This document shows, in pieces, positions 53,154 through 61,634 of a stretch of 64,000 nucleotides of DNA; the stretch's first letter is position 1; each line of letters starts with the position of its first letter. The stretch covers positions 62,001 through 126,000 of the forward strand of contig NZ_JBHTBQ010000004.1 in assembly GCF_042664895.1 (NCBI RefSeq). Direction: 5' to 3'. Source of the stretch: Iodobacter arcticus (GTDB taxonomy: Bacteria; Pseudomonadota; Gammaproteobacteria; Burkholderiales; Chitinibacteraceae). A program made the translations under genes and the position numbers. The notes beneath the pieces are model-generated. The model ran no database searches and was not told the DNA's origin. It was given only the letters and a program-made list of their open reading frames with translations.

Positions 53154-54377
53154 TTAAAGTTTGGGTTTGCCAGTGCTCGCGTCACGAATCGCGGTAATTC
53201 TGGCTTTCCTGATTCTCTCTGGGATGTGCGCTTTATCTTCACAGCTTTGGGCAATCTCGCCGCTATTTACGGTATTGGCTGCGGCTAGCAGCTTTAATAA
53301 ATAGGCGGCTTGGGGATATTCGCAGTTTTCAAAAGTTGTGCGCCCGCGAGCGTCGGCGAGGCAGGCGTCGAGCATTTGCTTAAAGCGATCAGGCTTTCTG
53401 AATGCATCGCAGCGCTGAAAAACTTCCAGCACGGTGGCGGGGCGGAGTTGTTCTGCGGTGTGGACATGCGTGTGCTCACGGCACAGCATGCGAGCCAAAT
53501 CTCTGCAATCGCTGGGCACGCGCAATCTTTCACATAAAGCCTCAACGAGGGCCACACCGCGTGCCTCGTGGCCGATATGCTTAGGTAAAATGTGGGCAGG
53601 CGTAATGGCCTTGCCCAAATCATGGCAAAGCGCAGCAAAGCGAGTGACAAGCGGCCAGTTTTGGCTGGCGGTGTAGTCGACCACCATCATCACATGCACG
53701 CCGGTATCGATTTCCGGATGATAGTCGGCAGGCTGTGGCACGCCCCACAATGCGTCGATTTCTGGCGCAATGCGGGCCAGCGCTCCGCAGCGGCGGAGCA
53801 TTTCAAACATCAGGGATGGTGTGTCTTCCATCAGCCCTTTGGCAAACTCCTGCCACACCCTTTCTGCCACCAGATGATCGACTTCACCGCTATTTACCAT
53901 TTCCTGCATCAGGGCGAGCGTTTCTGGTGCAACATCAAACCCAAAGCGGGCAGCAAAGCGGGCGAGGCGCAAAATACGCACGGGGTCTTCGCTAAAAGCG
54001 GGGGACACATGGCGTAATAGTTTGGCAGTTAGATCCGCTTGGCCATTAAATGGATCGGTGATCTGGCCGGTGTCGTCTTCGGCGATTGCATTGATGGTCA
54101 GGTCGCGGCGCAGCAAGTCTTCTTCTAAGCTAACCTCTTCGCTTGCGAACACGGTAAAGCCTTTGTAACCATGGCCGGATTTGCGTTCGGTGCGGGCAAG
54201 GGCATATTCCTGGTGCGTCTTGGGGTGTAAAAATACCGGAAAGTCTTTACCAACAGGCGTGTAGCCTAATGATTGCATTGCCTCTGCCGTGCTGCCAACC
54301 ACCACCCAATCGATATCTCTTACCGGCAGGCCTAGCAATTTATCCCTTACAGCACCGCCAACGCGATAAACCTTCAT
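53154..54377 (-). CDS. cca: Cca, CCA-adding tRNA nucleotidyltransferase with HD domain
   Basis: 407 residues from ATG 54377 (AAGGAAA upstream; a longer frame to 54404 is less likely). Class II nucleotidyltransferase: YRVGGAVRDKLLG, DIDWVVVG with catalytic DxD, RRDLTINAIA, then the HD phosphohydrolase domain (CHDLGK, H257-D258 region). Repairs and builds the 3' CCA of tRNA. Divergent from cysK. Confidence 0.95.
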   Translation of the reverse strand: MKVYRVGGAVRDKLLGLPVRDIDWVVVGSTAEAMQSLGYTPVGKDFPVFLHPKTHQEYALARTERKSGHGYKGFTVFASEEVSLEEDLLRRDLTINAIAEDDTGQITDPFNGQADLTAKLLRHVSPAFSEDPVRILRLARFAARFGFDVAPETLALMQEMVNSGEVDHLVAERVWQEFAKGLMEDTPSLMFEMLRRCGALARIAPEIDALWGVPQPADYHPEIDTGVHVMMVVDYTASQNWPLVTRFAALCHDLGKAITPAHILPKHIGHEARGVALVEALCERLRVPSDCRDLARMLCREHTHVHTAEQLRPATVLEVFQRCDAFRKPDRFKQMLDACLADARGRTTFENCEYPQAAYLLKLLAAANTVNSGEIAQSCEDKAHIPERIRKARITAIRDASTGKPKL

Positions 54378-54471
54378 TGATCTTTCCTTAGATTTTTTAG
54401 TCACTTTATCTGTTAATTATATTGCCGCTACAATCAACTATCTTTTATTAAACTGACGACAAGGATGCTGC

Positions 54472-55404
54472 ATGAAAATCGCCAATAGTATTACCGACCT
54501 GATCGGCAATACGCCTTTAGTGAAGTTAAATCGTGTTGCACAAGCAAGCGGGGCAACGATTGTAGCAAAGCTGGAGTTCTTTAATCCTTCGCACTCGGTG
54601 AAAGATCGCATTGCGGTGGCGATGATCGATGCTGCCGAGGCCGCTGGCCTGATCGGGCCGGATACGGTGATTGTGGAGCCTACTTCCGGCAATACCGGCA
54701 TTGGTTTGGCGATGGTTTGTGCGGCACGTGGCTATAAATTAGTGCTCACTATGCCAGAAAGTATGTCTAAAGAGCGCCGTGCATTATTACGCGGCTATGG
54801 CGCTACTTTGGTTCTGACGGCTGCCGCAGAAGGAATGGGCGGTGCGATTGCTACCGCAAAAGCTTTGGTCATTGAACACAGCAATTACTTTTTACCGCAG
54901 CAGTTTGAAAACCCAGCCAACCCGGAAATCCACCGCCGCACAACCGCTGAAGAGCTATGGAATGATACCGATGGCCAGATCGATATTCTGGTCGCAGGTG
55001 TGGGTACAGGCGGCACAATCACGGGGATCTCTGAAGTATTAAAAGCGCGTAAGCCTTCATTTAAAGCGGTAGCCGTAGAGCCCGATGCCAGCCCTGTGCT
55101 GAGTGGCGGGCAGAAAGGAGCGCACCCTATTCAAGGGATTGGCGCAGGTTTTGTTCCCGATGTGCTCAATACTAAAAGCTACGATGAAGTGATTCGGGTA
55201 AAAAATGAAGACGCCTTTGCTACGGCGCGTGCCCTTGCCACGCAAGAAGGCATTCTGGCTGGGATTTCCGCAGGAGCCGCAACCTGGGCCGCTATCGAGC
55301 TAGGCAAGCGCCCAGAAAACGCAGGCAAGTTGATCGCGGTGATTATTCCTTCCTTTGGTGAGCGTTATTTATCAACGCCTTTGTTTGAAGGTTTGTTGGA
55401 TTGA
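54472..55404 (+). CDS. cysK: Cysteine synthase A (O-acetylserine sulfhydrylase)
   Basis: 310-residue PLP enzyme; PLP lysine in HSVKDRIA, the phosphate loop PTSGNTGIG, and the SGVGTGGTITG-type loop (AGVGTGGTITG). Makes cysteine from O-acetylserine and sulfide. CysK rather than CysM is favoured by length and loop, with some doubt. Confidence 0.93.
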   Translation: MKIANSITDLIGNTPLVKLNRVAQASGATIVAKLEFFNPSHSVKDRIAVAMIDAAEAAGLIGPDTVIVEPTSGNTGIGLAMVCAARGYKLVLTMPESMSKERRALLRGYGATLVLTAAAEGMGGAIATAKALVIEHSNYFLPQQFENPANPEIHRRTTAEELWNDTDGQIDILVAGVGTGGTITGISEVLKARKPSFKAVAVEPDASPVLSGGQKGAHPIQGIGAGFVPDVLNTKSYDEVIRVKNEDAFATARALATQEGILAGISAGAATWAAIELGKRPENAGKLIAVIIPSFGERYLSTPLFEGLLD

Positions 55405-55420
55405 TGGTGGGGCCGCTCTT

Positions 55421-55547
55421 GTAGGGCGGGTGTAACCCGCCGTGTTACGCCTGAGCCACCAAATGTAGGGTGGGCACAACGCTTTATCGTGCCCACGTGG
55501 ATATTTCTCTTCCCCAACGCGTGGGCACAAAAACGTGCCCACCCTAC
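55421..55547. repeat. Compound GTAGGG repeat downstream of cysK
   Basis: GTAGGGCGGGTGTAACCCGCC (half of the 41430 type), then GTAGGGTGGGCACAACG ... CGTGCCCACCCTAC as a palindrome. Two variants joined; ends 9 bases before the TetR operator. Confidence 0.8.
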
Positions 55548-55555
55548 ACAAAAAA

Positions 55556-55570
55556 TAGACGACTGGTCTA
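55556..55570. promoter_or_regulatory. TetR/NemR-like operator ahead of tetR
   Basis: TAGAC-GACTG-GTCTA, followed by TT; the same 17 bases recur at 56377-56393. It lies 22 bases before the regulator ATG, so autorepression is expected. Confidence 0.85.
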
Positions 55571-55591
55571 TTCTTGTGAGAGACTGCGTCC

Positions 55592-56188
55592 ATGGCAAAG
55601 AAAAAACACGAAGATACACGCGAACATTTATTGGCAGTGGGCGAGTCCATTCTCAAGGGAAAGGGCTTCTTCGCTGTGGGTCTGGCCGAGATTTTAACGG
55701 CTGCAGAAGTGCCTAAAGGTTCGTTCTATCACTATTTCCCCTCAAAAGAGCACTTTGGTTGTGCGCTTTTAGAGCGTTATTTTGTTAATTATCAGCTGCA
55801 TATGCAGTCTTTAGAGACGCAATACGATTGCGGTAGCGAGCGGCTGATGCACTATTGGCGCACTTGGCTGATGTCCCAAGGTGCATGTAGCCAAGCGAAT
55901 CAGTGCATGGTGGTCAAGCTTTCCGCAGAAGTCGCCGATTTATCTGAGCCTATGCGGCAAGTTTTTAAGCAGGGAACTAATGATGTCATTGGTCGTCTAG
56001 CTAAGTGGTTAGATGAGCCACGCTGCGATGGGTCTTTGATCCCAAATATGGATGCGCAGTCCGTGGCCTTGATGCTGTATCAGATGTGGTTGGGGGCCAG
56101 CCTGCTGACCAAAATACGTCAGGATAGCAGCGCGTTAGACACTGCCATGCAAACGACTTGTTACCTTTTGGGCGTGAAAGATTTGTAG
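55592..56188 (+). CDS. TetR-family regulator, NemR-like
   Basis: 198 residues with N-terminal helix-turn-helix (about 20-60: ILTAAEVPKGSFYHYFPSKE) and a ligand domain rich in cysteines (GACSQANQCMVV at about 100-111). E. coli NemR senses electrophiles through C106; a cysteine in the same area suggests a similar redox or electrophile switch. The TAG stop lies inside a GTAGGG repeat (56185-56213). Confidence 0.87.
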   Translation: MAKKKHEDTREHLLAVGESILKGKGFFAVGLAEILTAAEVPKGSFYHYFPSKEHFGCALLERYFVNYQLHMQSLETQYDCGSERLMHYWRTWLMSQGACSQANQCMVVKLSAEVADLSEPMRQVFKQGTNDVIGRLAKWLDEPRCDGSLIPNMDAQSVALMLYQMWLGASLLTKIRQDSSALDTAMQTTCYLLGVKDL

Positions 56189-56213
56189 GGTGGGCACGCC
56201 TTTGTGCCCACGC
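56185..56213. repeat. Short GTAGGGTGGGCACG repeat containing the tetR stop codon
   Basis: GTAGGGTGGGCACGCCTTTGTGCCCACGC; the TAG of GTAGGG ends the TetR gene, so the repeat sets its C-terminus. Confidence 0.75.
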
Positions 56214-56376
56214 GCAGGTTTATTGTTATTAATGGCCAAGGTGGAGAATAACTTTGCCAAGGCTTAGAAAAACGGTGGCTTGTACCACCCAAAGAGAACG
56301 AGGGCTCAGCTTTTCCTGAGCACAATATGTGTAATAAACACTTCGGCAGCGTTGCCGATTTTTTTGATATCCAAGC

Positions 56377-56391
56377 TAGACGACTGGTCTA
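56377..56391. promoter_or_regulatory. TetR/NemR-like operator ahead of yqhD
   Basis: TAGAC-GACTG-GTCTA, identical to the site at 55556-55570 including the two following T. It lies 28 bases before the yqhD ATG. Confidence 0.85.
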
Positions 56392-56418
56392 TTTATCGTT
56401 AACTTCAAAGGATTTCCC

Positions 56419-57576
56419 ATGCAACAATTCGAATTTTACAACCCCGTTCAAATCGTTTTTGGCGAAGGCCAGATTGCTAAGTTGGCTACTCTAGTCCCTG
56501 AAAAAGCCCGTGTGCTCGTACTTTACGGCGGTGGCAGTATTAAAAAAAATGGCACTTACACCGAAGTGATGGAGGCCTTAAAAAACCATAGCGTTGCTGA
56601 ATTCTCTGGTATTGAAGCCAATCCAACTTATGAAACCATGATGAAAGCCGTGGCGCAGATTAAGGCAGAGAAAATTGATTTTCTGCTGGCTGTGGGTGGT
56701 GGCTCGGTGATTGATGGCACTAAGTTTGCCGCCGCTGCTGCGGTGTACGAAGGCGATCCTTGGGAAATCTTTACCACGGGTGGCCAGCATATTAAAGCGG
56801 CCTTGCCTTTGGGCGCGGTGCTGACTCTGCCAGCCACTGGCTCGGAAATGAATAATGGCTCGGTGATTACCCGCAGCGAAATCAAGACCAAGCTGCCCTT
56901 TATGAATCGCCATGTGTTCCCTCAGTTTGCCATCCTCGATCCTACTAAAACCTACAGCCTGCCAGCGCGGCAAATTGGCAACGGCGCGGTGGATGCCTTT
57001 GTGCATGTGGTTGAGCAATATTTAACTTACCCAGCCAATGCGCCTGTGCAAGATCGCTTTGCCGAAAGCCTGTTGCAAACCCTGATCGAAGTAGGCCCGC
57101 AAGCACTGGCAACTCCGCATGATTACACCGTGCGCTCTAATTTAATGTGGGCCGCCACGATGGCGCTCAATGGCTTGATCGGTGCCGGTGTACCGCAAGA
57201 TTGGGCAACGCATTTGCTGGGGCATGAGCTGACCGCTTTATACAATATCGATCATGCGCAAACACTGGCGATTATCTTGCCATCCATGCTGAATGTGCGC
57301 CGTGTCGCCAAGCGTGAAAAACTGCTGCAATACGCCGATCGTGTATGGGGCATTAAAGAAGGCACAGAAGATGCACGAATCGATGCCGCCATTGCCAAAA
57401 CCCGCGATTTCTTTGAAGCCATGGGCGTTAAAACCCGCATGCGTGATTACGATTTGCAGCCCAAAGCCATTGAAGCGGTGCTTGAGCAGCTAAAAGCCCA
57501 CGGCATGGTGGCCTTGGGTGAACACGGCGATGTTGATTTAGCCACCAGCAAGCTCGTTTTAGAAGGCAGCTACTGA
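56419..57576 (+). CDS. yqhD: YqhD-like iron/zinc NADPH-dependent aldehyde reductase
   Basis: 385 residues of the iron-dependent alcohol dehydrogenase family, YqhD group. Nucleotide loop GGGSVIDGTKFAA, metal-ligand region with D, H residues in HLLGHELTALYNIDHAQTLA. Reduces toxic aldehydes such as acrolein or glyoxal-type compounds. AAGGA site; operator 28 bases ahead. Confidence 0.92.
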   Translation: MQQFEFYNPVQIVFGEGQIAKLATLVPEKARVLVLYGGGSIKKNGTYTEVMEALKNHSVAEFSGIEANPTYETMMKAVAQIKAEKIDFLLAVGGGSVIDGTKFAAAAAVYEGDPWEIFTTGGQHIKAALPLGAVLTLPATGSEMNNGSVITRSEIKTKLPFMNRHVFPQFAILDPTKTYSLPARQIGNGAVDAFVHVVEQYLTYPANAPVQDRFAESLLQTLIEVGPQALATPHDYTVRSNLMWAATMALNGLIGAGVPQDWATHLLGHELTALYNIDHAQTLAIILPSMLNVRRVAKREKLLQYADRVWGIKEGTEDARIDAAIAKTRDFFEAMGVKTRMRDYDLQPKAIEAVLEQLKAHGMVALGEHGDVDLATSKLVLEGSY

Positions 57577-57577
57577 T

Positions 57578-58489
57578 ATGAATACTGCGCTGATTTTGCA
57601 TCATTACCAGGCCTCGCCTTACTCAGAAAAAGTGCGAAGCTATCTGGGGTTTAAACAGCTGGCGTGGCAATCCCTGCTTATGCCTCCGGTATTGCCTAAG
57701 CCCGATTTAATGGAACTCACCGGTGGATACCGGCGTGCGCCTGTATTGCAAATTGGCGCAGATATTTATTGTGATTCGGCGTTGATTATTGCGGAGCTAG
57801 AACATCGCTCCCTTCTGCCTGCTTTAGCTTCTGGGCCACAGGCGGCGCAAGCCGATTTACTGGGCCGCTTATTTGATGTGGATATCTTTTGGCGTGCTGC
57901 ACGTTACTTAATGGCAAGCCGTGTGGAGCATATTCCACAAGCCCTACTCGATGATCGCATCGCCATGCATCCCCAATTGCCTTTACAAAAATCGCAATTG
58001 CTGGCCGATCAGGCGCAATTAACTATCCAGCTGCGCGCCTTGATTGATCAGCTTGATCAAGCTTTAAGCGGTGCTCATTTTCTGGGTGGTATCAATCCCT
58101 GCGCGGGCGATTTTGCGGTATTTCACACCCTGTGGTTTTTGCAGGGTGCACATGCCTTAGAGGCGCTGGCCCCAAACACCAAGGCTTTATTGCCGTGGAT
58201 GGCCAGAATAGCGGCATTTGGCCATGGCGAGATGAGCAGTATCTCGGCGGGCGATGCGTTTGCTGCAGCAAGGCAGGCTAAGCCTGTTGCGCTAGCTGAA
58301 ATGCAAGATTTTCTATTTAAAGCGGGTCAAAAAGTGAGCGTGCAGCCAGAAGGCTACCCGCAGGAAACCGTAGTGGGCGAGCTGGTTTATTTGGATGAGC
58401 AAAAAATAGTGATTGCCCGTCAAAGCACTGCTTGCGGCCTGCTGCACCTTCATTTCCCCCGTATGGATTATGAAATTCGCGCTGTTTAA
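57578..58489 (+). CDS. Glutathione S-transferase-like protein
   Basis: 303 residues. N-terminal thioredoxin-fold GST domain (LHHYQASPYSEKVRSYLGF, SALIIAELE), then a helical domain, and about 90 extra C-terminal residues that are not part of a standard GST (about 220-303, GQKVSVQPEGYPQETVVGEL). The start is one base after the yqhD stop, so the two are coupled. Confidence 0.85.
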   Translation: MNTALILHHYQASPYSEKVRSYLGFKQLAWQSLLMPPVLPKPDLMELTGGYRRAPVLQIGADIYCDSALIIAELEHRSLLPALASGPQAAQADLLGRLFDVDIFWRAARYLMASRVEHIPQALLDDRIAMHPQLPLQKSQLLADQAQLTIQLRALIDQLDQALSGAHFLGGINPCAGDFAVFHTLWFLQGAHALEALAPNTKALLPWMARIAAFGHGEMSSISAGDAFAAARQAKPVALAEMQDFLFKAGQKVSVQPEGYPQETVVGELVYLDEQKIVIARQSTACGLLHLHFPRMDYEIRAV

Positions 58490-58492
58490 TTT

Positions 58493-58757
58493 GGGTCTGT
58501 TGACGCTTCATTCACGGCTGCGTTGACTTCAGTTTTGGGGCTGAACAAGGCAAAAATTGCGACATGGCACGAGTACCATTAGCGATTTTTAACGCCGTGC
58601 AGCCCCAAAAATGCAGTCAACCCGAAGGGCTGAGCCGGAAAACGGCCATTCACTTCGTTATGCTCCTCGACAATAACCAGTTATTGCCTTCGTCGCATGC
58701 CTTGTGCCTGGTCGTTTTCCGGCTCAGCGCAATTGTGAATGAAACGTCAACAGACCC
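58493..58757. mobile_element. MITE-like element with 23-bp terminal inverted repeats
   Basis: Left end GGGTCTGTTGACGCTTCATTCAC is matched by the inverse at 58735-58757 with one mismatch (22 of 23). Inside are two further inverted repeats: 58522-58543 with 58600-58621 (about 19 of 22), and 58629-58644 with 58713-58728 (16 of 16). No transposase. No clear target duplication was found. It lies between GST and curA. Confidence 0.75.
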
Positions 58758-58835
58758 TAACTTCATAGGAAGCAAAAGGTTTTGTTTCCTATCGTTTTCC
58801 TCAGTTTCGAGGATCAAACACTCTGGAGCTTACTC

Positions 58836-59858
58836 ATGACATCAATACTGAATCGCAGCATCGTTTTAGCCAGCCGTCCGCATGGTGCACCTACGCCTGC
58901 TGATTTTCGCTTAGAAGAGCACGCCGTCCCAGCTATTGGCAGTGGTGAAGTATTACTGCGGACCTTGTATCTATCGCTCGATCCCTATATGCGTGGCCGA
59001 ATGAGCGATGCGCCTTCTTATGCCGCGCCGGTTGAAGTGGGCGCTGTAATGGGCGGCGGTACGGTTAGCCGCGTTGAAGCATCGCAAAATGGCGATTATG
59101 CCGTGGGCGATTTAGTGGTGAACTTTGGTGGCTGGCAGGATTACAGCATCTCGGATGGTACTGGCTTGCAAAAGCTGGGCGCTTTGGCGTCTCCATCGCA
59201 CGCTCTTGGGATATTGGGCATGCCAGGCTTTACCGGCTATATGGGCCTGCTGGAAATTGGCCAACCTAAGGCGGGTGAAACCGTGGTGGTGGCGGCGGCA
59301 ACTGGGGCGGTAGGTGCAGTTGTTGGGCAAATTGCCAAAATCAAAGGCTGCCGCGTGGTTGGGATTGCCGGTGGTGCAGAGAAATGCGCTTACGCCGTGA
59401 ATGAACTGGGCTTTGATGCGTGTATCGATCACCGCGCTAGCGACTTTACCGAGCAACTGGCAGCGGCCTGCGCTAAAGGCATCGATGTGTATTACGAAAA
59501 TGTAGGTGGCGCGGTATTTGATGCGGTTCTGCCTCTGCTCAACCCTGCAGCGCGTGTACCGCTTTGCGGCTTGATCTCGCAATACAACGCCACCAGCCTA
59601 CCCGATGGCCCTGATCGCTTGTCTCTCTTGATGGGTACGCTGCTGAGAAAACGCATTCGCATGCAGGGTTTTATTATCTGGGACGATTTCGGCCATCGCT
59701 ACGGCGAATTCTTCACCGCCATGAGCCAGTGGATTAAAGAGGGCAAAATCAAATACCGCGAAGATGTAGTACAAGGACTGGAAAACGCCCCGCAAGCTTT
59801 TATTGGCCTGTTGGAAGGGAAGAACGCTGGGAAGCTAGTGGTGAAGGTGGCTGAGTAA
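58836..59858 (+). CDS. curA: NADP-dependent oxidoreductase, CurA / leukotriene B4 dehydrogenase type
   Basis: 340-residue zinc-independent MDR enzyme that reduces alpha,beta-unsaturated carbonyls. From ATG 58836 (GGAG nine bases upstream); an earlier frame start lies in the MITE region. Nucleotide motif AATGAVGAVVGQIAK; tyrosine and ENVGG near residue 240-250. Fits the electrophile detoxification set. Confidence 0.9.
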   Translation: MTSILNRSIVLASRPHGAPTPADFRLEEHAVPAIGSGEVLLRTLYLSLDPYMRGRMSDAPSYAAPVEVGAVMGGGTVSRVEASQNGDYAVGDLVVNFGGWQDYSISDGTGLQKLGALASPSHALGILGMPGFTGYMGLLEIGQPKAGETVVVAAATGAVGAVVGQIAKIKGCRVVGIAGGAEKCAYAVNELGFDACIDHRASDFTEQLAAACAKGIDVYYENVGGAVFDAVLPLLNPAARVPLCGLISQYNATSLPDGPDRLSLLMGTLLRKRIRMQGFIIWDDFGHRYGEFFTAMSQWIKEGKIKYREDVVQGLENAPQAFIGLLEGKNAGKLVVKVAE

Positions 59859-59918
59859 GTTTGATTTTTATTCAATTTTGTAAATTTAAAAAACAGCGTT
59901 GATTGAGGGATAGAGCGC

Positions 59919-60032
59919 TAAACCTTGAACCACAGAGTAAAACGAGGACACAGAGCACAGTATTCAGTTGTTGATTTTCTCTGTGAAACTCCGTGTTCTC
60001 TGTGCCCTCCGTGGTTCAAGATTTGGGTTTTT
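59919..60032. repeat. CACGGAG-family palindrome between curA and nemA
   Basis: Left arm AAACCTTGAACCACAGAG, right arm CCCTCCGTGGTTCAAGATTTGGGTTT. Shorter and mixed CACAGAG/CACGGAG. Confidence 0.8.
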
Positions 60033-60078
60033 GTGCTCACCTGAGTCCTTACTATATTTTATTCATTGAGAAAATATT

Positions 60079-61179
60079 ATGTCCGCAGATAAATTATTCA
60101 CTCCCATCATCATCGGCAAAACCACACTCGCTAATCGCATGATTATGGCACCGCTAACCCGCTCTCGCGCTAGCCAGCCGGGCGATGTGCCGACTGAAAT
60201 GAATGCCATCTATTACGCACAACGTGCCAGTGCTGGTTTAATTATTACTGAAGCCACACAAATTTCCCGTCAGGGCCAGGGCTATTCGCTCACCCCCGGC
60301 ATGTATACCGATGCCCAAGAAGCGGGCTGGAAGCAGGTCGTAGATGCAGTGCACGCCAAGGGCGGCAAGATGTCGATGCAGCTTTGGCATGTGGGCCGTA
60401 TTTCTAATCGCCATTTGCAAGAAAACGGCGTAGCGCCCGTGGCCCCTTCGGCCATTCAGGCGGTGAAATCAACCAGCTTTGTGATTCTGCCAGATGGCAC
60501 GCCGACCCGAGCACCTTGCGATGCGCCACGCGCTTTAGAAACCGCAGAGCTGCCAGGGATTGTGGCCGATTATGTGACCGCAGCTGAGCGTGCGATGCGG
60601 GCAGGGTTTGATTTTGTAGAAATCCACTCGGCCAATGGTTATTTGCTACAGCAATTCTTAGCTACGGGCAGCAATAAGCGCACTGATCAATACGGCGGCA
60701 ATATGGAAAACCGTGCTCGTCTTTTACTGGAAGTGATTGATGCCGTGGCAGCAGAAGTGGGCGCAGATAAAGTAGGCGTACGCTTATCGCCTAACTTTGT
60801 AGCTCACGATATTGTGGATGACGAATCCGAAGCAATGGCGATGTATCTGGCAGAGGAATTTAACCGTGCTGGCGTAGCCTACCTACATATCGCCGAGCCA
60901 GATTGGGCCGGTGGTCAGCCTTTAAGCGAAACCTTCCGCGCTGATTTACGCCAGCAATACCGGGGTGTGATTATCACTTGCGGTGGCTACGATGCACAAA
61001 CCGCAGAAGCACGTTTAGCCACTGGCACCGCAGATACCATCGCCTTTGGCCGCCCGTTTATTGGCAACCCAGATTTGGTGGCACGCTATCAACAAGGCAC
61101 CGCATTGAACACGCCAGATCAGGCGACATTCTATGGTGGTGATGAAGTGGGTTATAGCGATTACCCGGTATTGGGGTAA
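60079..61179 (+). CDS. nemA: NemA-like N-ethylmaleimide / old yellow enzyme reductase
   Basis: 366-residue FMN protein of the old yellow enzyme family. FMN and substrate features: MAPLTRSRA, MQLWHVGR, the HxxN-type HSANGYLLQQFL, and YGGNMENRARLLLEV. Reduces activated alkenes, nitro compounds and maleimides. With yqhD, curA and a NemR-like regulator nearby it makes a functional group. Confidence 0.95.
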   Translation: MSADKLFTPIIIGKTTLANRMIMAPLTRSRASQPGDVPTEMNAIYYAQRASAGLIITEATQISRQGQGYSLTPGMYTDAQEAGWKQVVDAVHAKGGKMSMQLWHVGRISNRHLQENGVAPVAPSAIQAVKSTSFVILPDGTPTRAPCDAPRALETAELPGIVADYVTAAERAMRAGFDFVEIHSANGYLLQQFLATGSNKRTDQYGGNMENRARLLLEVIDAVAAEVGADKVGVRLSPNFVAHDIVDDESEAMAMYLAEEFNRAGVAYLHIAEPDWAGGQPLSETFRADLRQQYRGVIITCGGYDAQTAEARLATGTADTIAFGRPFIGNPDLVARYQQGTALNTPDQATFYGGDEVGYSDYPVLG

Positions 61180-61242
61180 GCGGCCTTAGGACGGAGGGCA
61201 AGGCGCCTGCCCTCGCGGGGCAATGCGTGGGCTGTAAATTGC

Positions 61243-61263
61243 GTAGGGCGGGTGAAACCCGCC
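61243..61263. repeat. Half GTAGGGCGGGTGAAA repeat
   Basis: GTAGGGCGGGTGAAACCCGCC only; a small perfect hairpin (GGCGGGT...ACCCGCC type). Confidence 0.75.
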
Positions 61264-61278
61264 GCGTTTGCTGACGAA

Positions 61279-61343
61279 AATCAACGTGCCGGAGGCACTA
61301 AAAAGATCTAAAAGACCTTTTTAGTGCCTCCGGCACGTTGATT
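61279..61343. repeat. Perfect 27-bp inverted repeat with 11-base centre
   Basis: Arms 61279-61305 and 61317-61343 are fully complementary; each contains CGTGCCGGAGGCACT. It could be a strong terminator (arm has TTTTT) or the end of a small element; 61344-61550 continues with G/C-rich sequence without genes. Confidence 0.85.
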
Positions 61344-61634
61344 ATGGAGCGGTAGCCACCGCAGGGGCCTTCCTTTCTTGAACGGCCAAGAAACGAAGCC
61401 AAGCCACAACATCAATAACACGAAGGCCCCTGCTGCGGTCCAATCGAGTCGGCGGCGGGCGGGATTGGCTCGCTGCCTCGCTCCCAAGCGATCCCCCGCC
61501 CCGCTGTTCCTCGCTCCGGCGTGTTTCAAGGGGGCTTTAAAATGCCCAATGCAGGGATCGTAGTTATTAAGTTATTTTTTTGTTTGCTAAAGCAAAAGAA
61601 AACTGCTTAGAGCATGGTGTTTTGCTTCGTAACA

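Larger units (their letters stand above)
61180..61634. other. 455-bp gap after nemA
   Basis: Holds the half repeat (61243-61263), the 27-bp palindrome (61279-61343), then a G/C-rich stretch with GAAGGCCCCTGCTGCGG and the inverse CCGCAGGGGCCTTCC ahead of it, again fold-back. No coding potential is convincing. Confidence 0.6.

Noticed and set aside
58564..58839. 91-codon plus-strand frame
   Set aside because: Falls mostly inside the MITE-like element and lacks a ribosome site; sequence shows no protein features.
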